Assembly: GCF_018457175.1 (NCBI RefSeq)
Contig: NZ_JAGFNU010000001.1
Location: forward strand, 186,001-250,000
Length of the DNA: 64,000 nucleotides
Direction: 5' to 3'
Source of the DNA: Pseudohalocynthiibacter aestuariivivens
GTDB lineage: Bacteria; Pseudomonadota; Alphaproteobacteria; Rhodobacterales; Rhodobacteraceae
The notes under the pieces are model-generated. The model had not been told where the DNA came from, ran no database searches, and saw only the letters and a list, made by a program, of their open reading frames with translations. Numbering within the stretch: the first letter of the stretch is position 1; each line of letters begins with the position of its first letter. Below, in pieces: positions 60,389 to 64,000 of this stretch. The translations under genes and the position numbers were made by a program.

Positions 60389-61258
60389 TTAACGCAGGCG
60401 AGGAGGCTGCAAAGCATTTTCTTCAAATTCTGCCTTGTTGCGTTGAAGCCCTTCGAAGTCGAAAAGTTTTGGATCAAGCAGATGCGACGGGCGCGCGTTC
60501 ATCAGCGCACGGAACATGACTTGACGGCGTCCGGGGCTGCTGGCTTCCCAGGTATCGAGTATTTGTTTGACCTGCTGACGTTGCAGACCGTCCTGACTGC
60601 CACAAAGATCGCAGGGGATGATGGGATAATTCATCGCATTCGAGAATTTTGCGCAATCCGCCTCGGCCACATGTGCAAGTGGTCGATAAACAAAAAGATC
60701 GCCTTCTTCGTTCAACAGTTTTGGCGGCATTGTTGCCAGCCGACCGCCGTGAAACAGATTCATGAAAAACGTTTCAAGTATGTCATCGCGATGATGGCCC
60801 AGCACAACAGCGGAACACCCTTCTTCGCGGGCGATCCGGTAAAGGTTGCCACGACGCAGGCGCGAGCAGAGTGCACAAAAGGTGCGGCCTTCAGGAATTT
60901 TGTCCATAACAACGGAATAGGTGTCTTGGTATTCAATCCGGTGTGGGACCTGCATTTCCTCAAGGAAGTCCGGCAAAACAGTTGCCGGGAATCCGGGCTG
61001 TCCCTGATCAAGGTTGCAGGCAAGCAATTCCACCGGAAGCACACCGCGCCATTGAAGTTCGTGTAGGATGGCCAGCAATGTATAGCTGTCCTTGCCCCCA
61101 GACAGGCACACCAGCCAACGGGCATCACGTTCGATCATGCCGTATTGCTCTATCGCTTCGCGGGTATTGCGCACGATACGCTTGCGCAGCTTCTTGAACT
61201 CGGTCGTAGAAGGCGCGCCGTGAAACAGCGGGTGAATATCGTCGAGGTCGTCAAGCAT
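60389..61258 (-). CDS. ttcA: tRNA 2-thiocytidine biosynthesis protein TtcA
   Basis: A 289-residue PP-loop ATPase that thiolates cytidine 32 in tRNA. The PP-loop is SGGKDS at 53-58. The iron-sulfur cysteines appear in CALC and CDLC. The C-terminal half has PRL repeats. The ATG was chosen; a GTG three codons earlier also keeps the frame. The gene is in the yidD-yidC interval. Confidence 0.95.
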   Translation of the reverse strand: MLDDLDDIHPLFHGAPSTTEFKKLRKRIVRNTREAIEQYGMIERDARWLVCLSGGKDSYTLLAILHELQWRGVLPVELLACNLDQGQPGFPATVLPDFLEEMQVPHRIEYQDTYSVVMDKIPEGRTFCALCSRLRRGNLYRIAREEGCSAVVLGHHRDDILETFFMNLFHGGRLATMPPKLLNEEGDLFVYRPLAHVAEADCAKFSNAMNYPIIPCDLCGSQDGLQRQQVKQILDTWEASSPGRRQVMFRALMNARPSHLLDPKLFDFEGLQRNKAEFEENALQPPRLR

Positions 61259-61382
61259 TCGGGACACCGGATTTGGATAACTTGGATGGTGTTAAATGGC
61301 GCGGGCGACGCCCGCAAGGTTTTCAGTGGTAAAACCCCCTTGATCCCCCTGAAGGGGGAGACGCAATTTGCAGGCCTATTAT

Positions 61383-61622
61383 CTACTTCTCTGGGTTTTC
61401 GGGGTCCGGCACCGGGTCGTACCCTTCTTTGCCAAGAGGATGGCAACGCCCAATACGGCGGGCAGTAAGTATTGCGCCTTTAATGGCACCATGTTTTTCC
61501 AGCGCTTCTAAAGCATAGGCCGAGCAGGTTGGCTGATACCGACAGTTGTGGCCGACCCAGGGTGAAAAGATCAAACGGTAGGCACGCACCGGTAGGGCGA
61601 AGATATGTGCGAGCAACGTCAT
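61383..61622 (-). CDS. yidD: Membrane protein insertion efficiency factor YidD
   Basis: A 79-residue protein with an amphipathic N-terminal helix and the family signature [27 protein letters not shown], then [18 protein letters not shown]. It supports YidC function. It overlaps rnpA by four bases. Confidence 0.95.
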   Translation of the reverse strand: MTLLAHIFALPVRAYRLIFSPWVGHNCRYQPTCSAYALEALEKHGAIKGAILTARRIGRCHPLGKEGYDPVPDPENPEK

Positions 61623-62041
61623 TTTTGTTTTTGGTGAATGATGGCGAGTGCTGTTTTGAGATCAGTCAAAAGGTCCGCAAATGGCTGATTGGCCGTCGCC
61701 ATCGGGCGCCCGACCAATACGTAATCCCATCCGGGGTGTCCTGATACGGGAAGGCAAACGCGAGCGATTTCGCGCAAGCGTCGTTTGGCCCGGTTCCGGG
61801 CAACGGCATTTCCGACCTTCCTGGAACAGGTATAACCAACGCGAATGACGTGATCCGGGGCTTCGTCCGGTACCCGTTTGCGCGCCTGAAGAAGAAAGCC
61901 TGGCATCGGTTTGCGCAATCCGCGCGCTGCGCGAAGAAAGTCCGCACGATTGCGCAATACCTTCAGACAAACGGAAACCGCCGGGGACCCTGCCGCAGCG
62001 ATTGGCGATTGGCCTGCTGCGCGTGTCTCCGGCGGTGTCAT
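61619..62041 (-). CDS. rnpA: Ribonuclease P protein component
   Basis: A 140-residue protein subunit of RNase P, which with RNase P RNA removes 5' leaders of pre-tRNAs. The RNR motif is present in [20 protein letters not shown]. The N terminus has a short, Ala/Pro-rich extension compared with family norm. It is coupled to yidD by a four-base overlap and follows rpmH by 23 bases. Confidence 0.95.
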   Translation of the reverse strand: MTPPETRAAGQSPIAAAGSPAVSVCLKVLRNRADFLRAARGLRKPMPGFLLQARKRVPDEAPDHVIRVGYTCSRKVGNAVARNRAKRRLREIARVCLPVSGHPGWDYVLVGRPMATANQPFADLLTDLKTALAIIHQKQK

Positions 62042-62064
62042 ATCCGTTAGCCTTTTGGCTGCGC

Positions 62065-62199
62065 TTATGCGCTAAGCACCTTCCGGCCCTTGGCGCGGCG
62101 TGCGTTCAAAATTTTACGGCCAGCTTTGGTCGCCATGCGCGAACGAAAGCCGTGGCGCCGTTTGCGAACCAGATTGGATGGCTGGAAAGTGCGTTTCAT
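62065..62199 (-). CDS. rpmH: Ribosomal protein L34
   Basis: A 44-residue very basic 50S protein, too short for most gene finders. It begins [19 protein letters not shown] and ends in [14 protein letters not shown], matching the family in length and sequence. GGAG lies ahead of the ATG. A strong promoter-like sequence lies 70 bases upstream. Confidence 0.97.
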   Translation of the reverse strand: MKRTFQPSNLVRKRRHGFRSRMATKAGRKILNARRAKGRKVLSA

Positions 62200-62268
62200 C
62201 GTCCGTCTCCGTCAAAGTAGGTCTGCAATCCCGGATGGATTCGAAGACCAAATGTATTCGAAGCCCGG

Positions 62269-62297
62269 TCTTTAGGGGGTCGCATGGCATAAGTCAA
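62269..62297 (-). promoter_or_regulatory. Candidate promoter of rpmH-rnpA-yidD
   Basis: On the reverse strand TTGACT and TAAAGA are separated by exactly 17 bases, about 70 bases ahead of rpmH. The rest of the gap on to 62487 shows no gene. Confidence 0.7.
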
Positions 62298-62487
62298 TTC
62301 TCTGGTGAAAGGTTTTATGCAACAATTTCGCCCAAGAACCACAATATATGTTTCAGTGATGGTGTAAAACCTTTGCTCGACTGAAACATTGCTTCACCAC
62401 TGATCAAGGACGCGTGATCACACTACCGTCTGATGGTTTCGCAGCGCATGTTGTGCTCAATGAAACCCCTGACGGGACTACAAAAAG

Positions 62488-63225
62488 ATGACCGATATGA
62501 GCGAAACCCCGATGCCGCCTTCAAATCTCAAGCGGCGCTTGCCGTTAATTGCCATCGCTTGCGTGGCGGTCATCGGGGCGTTTACGCTGCGAGACTATCT
62601 GAGCTTTGAAACTTTGGGTGAGAACCGCGAAATGCTTTTGACATTTCGTGACGCAAATTACCTTCTTACAGCACTGGCGTTCATTGGGGCTTACATCATT
62701 ATTGTCGGGTTCTCGTTGCCCGGTGCGACGATCGCAACCTTAACAGGTGGCTTTCTGTTTGGGGTGTTTCCGGGAGCCTTGTTCAATGTAACTGCCGCAA
62801 CCGTGGGGTCTATCGCCATTTTTCTGGCGGCTCGTTGGGGTTTGGGTGAGCGACTGGCTGCAAAAATGGAAAGCTCAGAAGGCGCTGTTAAGAAGATCAA
62901 GGACGGAATTGATGAAAACCAGTGGTCGGTGCTATTTCTGATCCGTCTGGTTCCAGCGGTTCCTTTCTTTGTAGCTAATCTGGTGCCTGCGCTTGTTGGT
63001 GTTCCGCTTCATCGTTTCGCGATCTCAACCTTCCTCGGAATTATCCCGGGCGGTATCGTCTATACTTCAGTTGGTGCCGGGTTAGGAGAGGTGTTCGAGC
63101 AGGGTGAGACGCCTGATCTTGGCATTATCTTTGAGCCTAAAGTTCTGTTGCCGATCCTGGGACTTTGTGTGCTGGCCGCGTTGCCGATCATGATCAAAGC
63201 GTTATCCAAAAAACAAGGACATTGA
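62488..63225 (+). CDS. TVP38/TMEM64 family membrane protein
   Basis: A 245-residue membrane protein of the DedA-like VTT fold with about five or six membrane segments. It has FSLPGATIATLTGGFLFGVFPGALFN, SIAIFLAARWGLGER and FLIRLVPAVPFFVANLVPALVGVPL, which are typical of the family. VTT-fold proteins such as DedA and TMEM41 move lipids. Its downstream partner is a disulfide oxidoreductase, and such pairs have been seen in other bacteria. The ribosome-binding site is weak. Confidence 0.85.
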   Translation: MTDMSETPMPPSNLKRRLPLIAIACVAVIGAFTLRDYLSFETLGENREMLLTFRDANYLLTALAFIGAYIIIVGFSLPGATIATLTGGFLFGVFPGALFNVTAATVGSIAIFLAARWGLGERLAAKMESSEGAVKKIKDGIDENQWSVLFLIRLVPAVPFFVANLVPALVGVPLHRFAISTFLGIIPGGIVYTSVGAGLGEVFEQGETPDLGIIFEPKVLLPILGLCVLAALPIMIKALSKKQGH

Positions 63226-63227
63226 AA

Positions 63228-64000
63228 ATGAACCGTATAAAAACGGATATCTGCATCATTGGTGCAGGCTCTGGTGGATTGTCGATAGCATCGGGCGCGG
63301 TTCAGATGGGGGCTGATGTGGTTCTGATAGAAGGCCACAAAATGGGTGGCGATTGTCTGAACTATGGCTGTGTTCCCTCAAAGGCGCTGATTGCTGCTGG
63401 TAAGGCGGCGCATGCTATGGAAACCGGGGCACCTTACGGCGTGTCACCAATTACACCCAAAGTCGATTATGGAGCTGCCAAAGATCACGTTGCAAAGGTG
63501 ATTGGCACGATTGCGCCACACGATTCTGTTGAAAGATTCGAAGGGCTGGGTGTGAAGGTCATTTCGGAATATGGGCAATTTATTTCGCCAACCGAAGTTC
63601 AGGCGGGCGACACTGTTATAACCGCGCGTCGTTTTGTGGTCGCGACGGGGTCATCCCCCTTTGTTCCTCCCATTCCAGGTTTGGATTCAGTTCCCTACGA
63701 AACCAATGAGACAATTTTTGAGTTGCGAGAGAAACCGAAACATTTGCTGGTTATAGGCGGTGGCCCGATTGGCATGGAAATGGCGCAGGCACATCGGCGC
63801 CTTGGTTCTGAGGTCACTGTGATTGAGGGGATGAAAGCGCTTGGCAAGGATGACCCTGAACTGGCCGAGATCGTGTTGGAAAACCTGAGGGCCGAAGGAA
63901 TCGAGATTGCAGAAGATGCAATGGCCGCAGAAATACGAGGCAAAGTCGGTGCGATTGAAGTCGAGGTCAAGGATGGGCGGGTCTTTAAAGGCTCACATCT
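63228..64000 (+). CDS. FAD-dependent pyridine nucleotide-disulfide oxidoreductase (partial)
   Basis: Only the first 257 codons are in the window. The FAD motif is CIIGAGSGGLSIA at about residues 9-21, the redox-active disulfide is MGGDCLNYGCVPSKAL at about 39-54, and the NAD(P)H-binding motif VIGGGPIGMEMA follows near residue 174. This class includes mercuric reductase and dihydrolipoamide dehydrogenase. The MerA name cannot be confirmed because the C terminus is missing and no other mer gene is nearby. It starts two bases after the TVP38-type gene stop. Confidence 0.9.
   Translation, partial: MNRIKTDICIIGAGSGGLSIASGAVQMGADVVLIEGHKMGGDCLNYGCVPSKALIAAGKAAHAMETGAPYGVSPITPKVDYGAAKDHVAKVIGTIAPHDSVERFEGLGVKVISEYGQFISPTEVQAGDTVITARRFVVATGSSPFVPPIPGLDSVPYETNETIFELREKPKHLLVIGGGPIGMEMAQAHRRLGSEVTVIEGMKALGKDDPELAEIVLENLRAEGIEIAEDAMAAEIRGKVGAIEVEVKDGRVFKGSH

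Noticed and set aside
63228-64000. Mercury-resistance operon
   Set aside because: The oxidoreductase has the redox disulfide of the wider family, but no merR, merT, merP or heavy-metal domain is seen and the C terminus is outside the window.

Overview
The window comes from an alphaproteobacterium of the Rhodobacterales, most likely a marine roseobacter. The evidence is the order of the core genes (tuf, tRNA-Trp, secE-nusG-rplKAJL-rpoBC, then rpsLG-fusA-tuf, S10-spc and alpha operons), the rpmH-rnpA-yidD...yidC-MOSC-engB-argB cluster, the crcB-rluC-HAD-ATP12 run after a luxRI pair, and an aap/bzt-type amino-acid transporter. The genus cannot be fixed from sequence alone. No insertion sequence, prophage, integron or CRISPR array was seen.

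Layout. 1-3.2 kb: the 3' end of parC, a VOC protein, a reverse-strand cytochrome P450 and a lipoprotein. 3.2-7.6 kb: the first tuf with its terminator, a polytopic membrane protein, tRNA-Trp and a TPR protein. 7.7-19.8 kb: secE, nusG, rplKA, rplJL and rpoBC, with structured leader RNAs, closed by a strong terminator. 20-21.7 kb: an EamA transporter overlapping a rhamnosyltransferase-like gene. 21.8-41.9 kb: the long ribosomal run from rpsL to rplQ. It is interrupted between rpmD and rplO by a terminator, a tiny Cys/His-rich secreted peptide gene and a solitary ectoine synthase gene (ectC). 41.9-47.7 kb: a quorum-sensing pair (luxR-luxI) with a small divergent gene, then rarA, crcB, rluC, a HAD phosphatase and an ATP12 chaperone gene. 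47.9-52.4 kb: aapJQMP. 52.5-62.2 kb, reverse strand: phosphatase, Fe-S protein and sterol-desaturase-like genes; argB, engB, MOSC, yidC; an EAL phosphodiesterase; ttcA; yidD, rnpA, rpmH. 62.5-64 kb: a TVP38-type membrane protein and the start of a FAD-dependent disulfide oxidoreductase.

Functionally this is mostly the transcription/translation core: ribosomal proteins, RNA polymerase, elongation factors, and the SecE, SecY and YidC insertion machinery. Accessory genes sit at the seams between operons. Several promoter-like sequences share a TTGAnn / 17-base spacer / TAnnnn layout upstream of tuf, tRNA-Trp, secE, rpsL, rplO, rpsM and rpmH.

I found no clear new multi-gene system. The items most worth checking are the ectC plus secreted-peptide insertion inside the spc operon, the small gene divergent from luxR with a dyad between them, the tandem palindromes between engB and argB, the sterol-desaturase/Fe-S/phosphatase operon, and several structured intergenic RNAs in the ribosomal operons.
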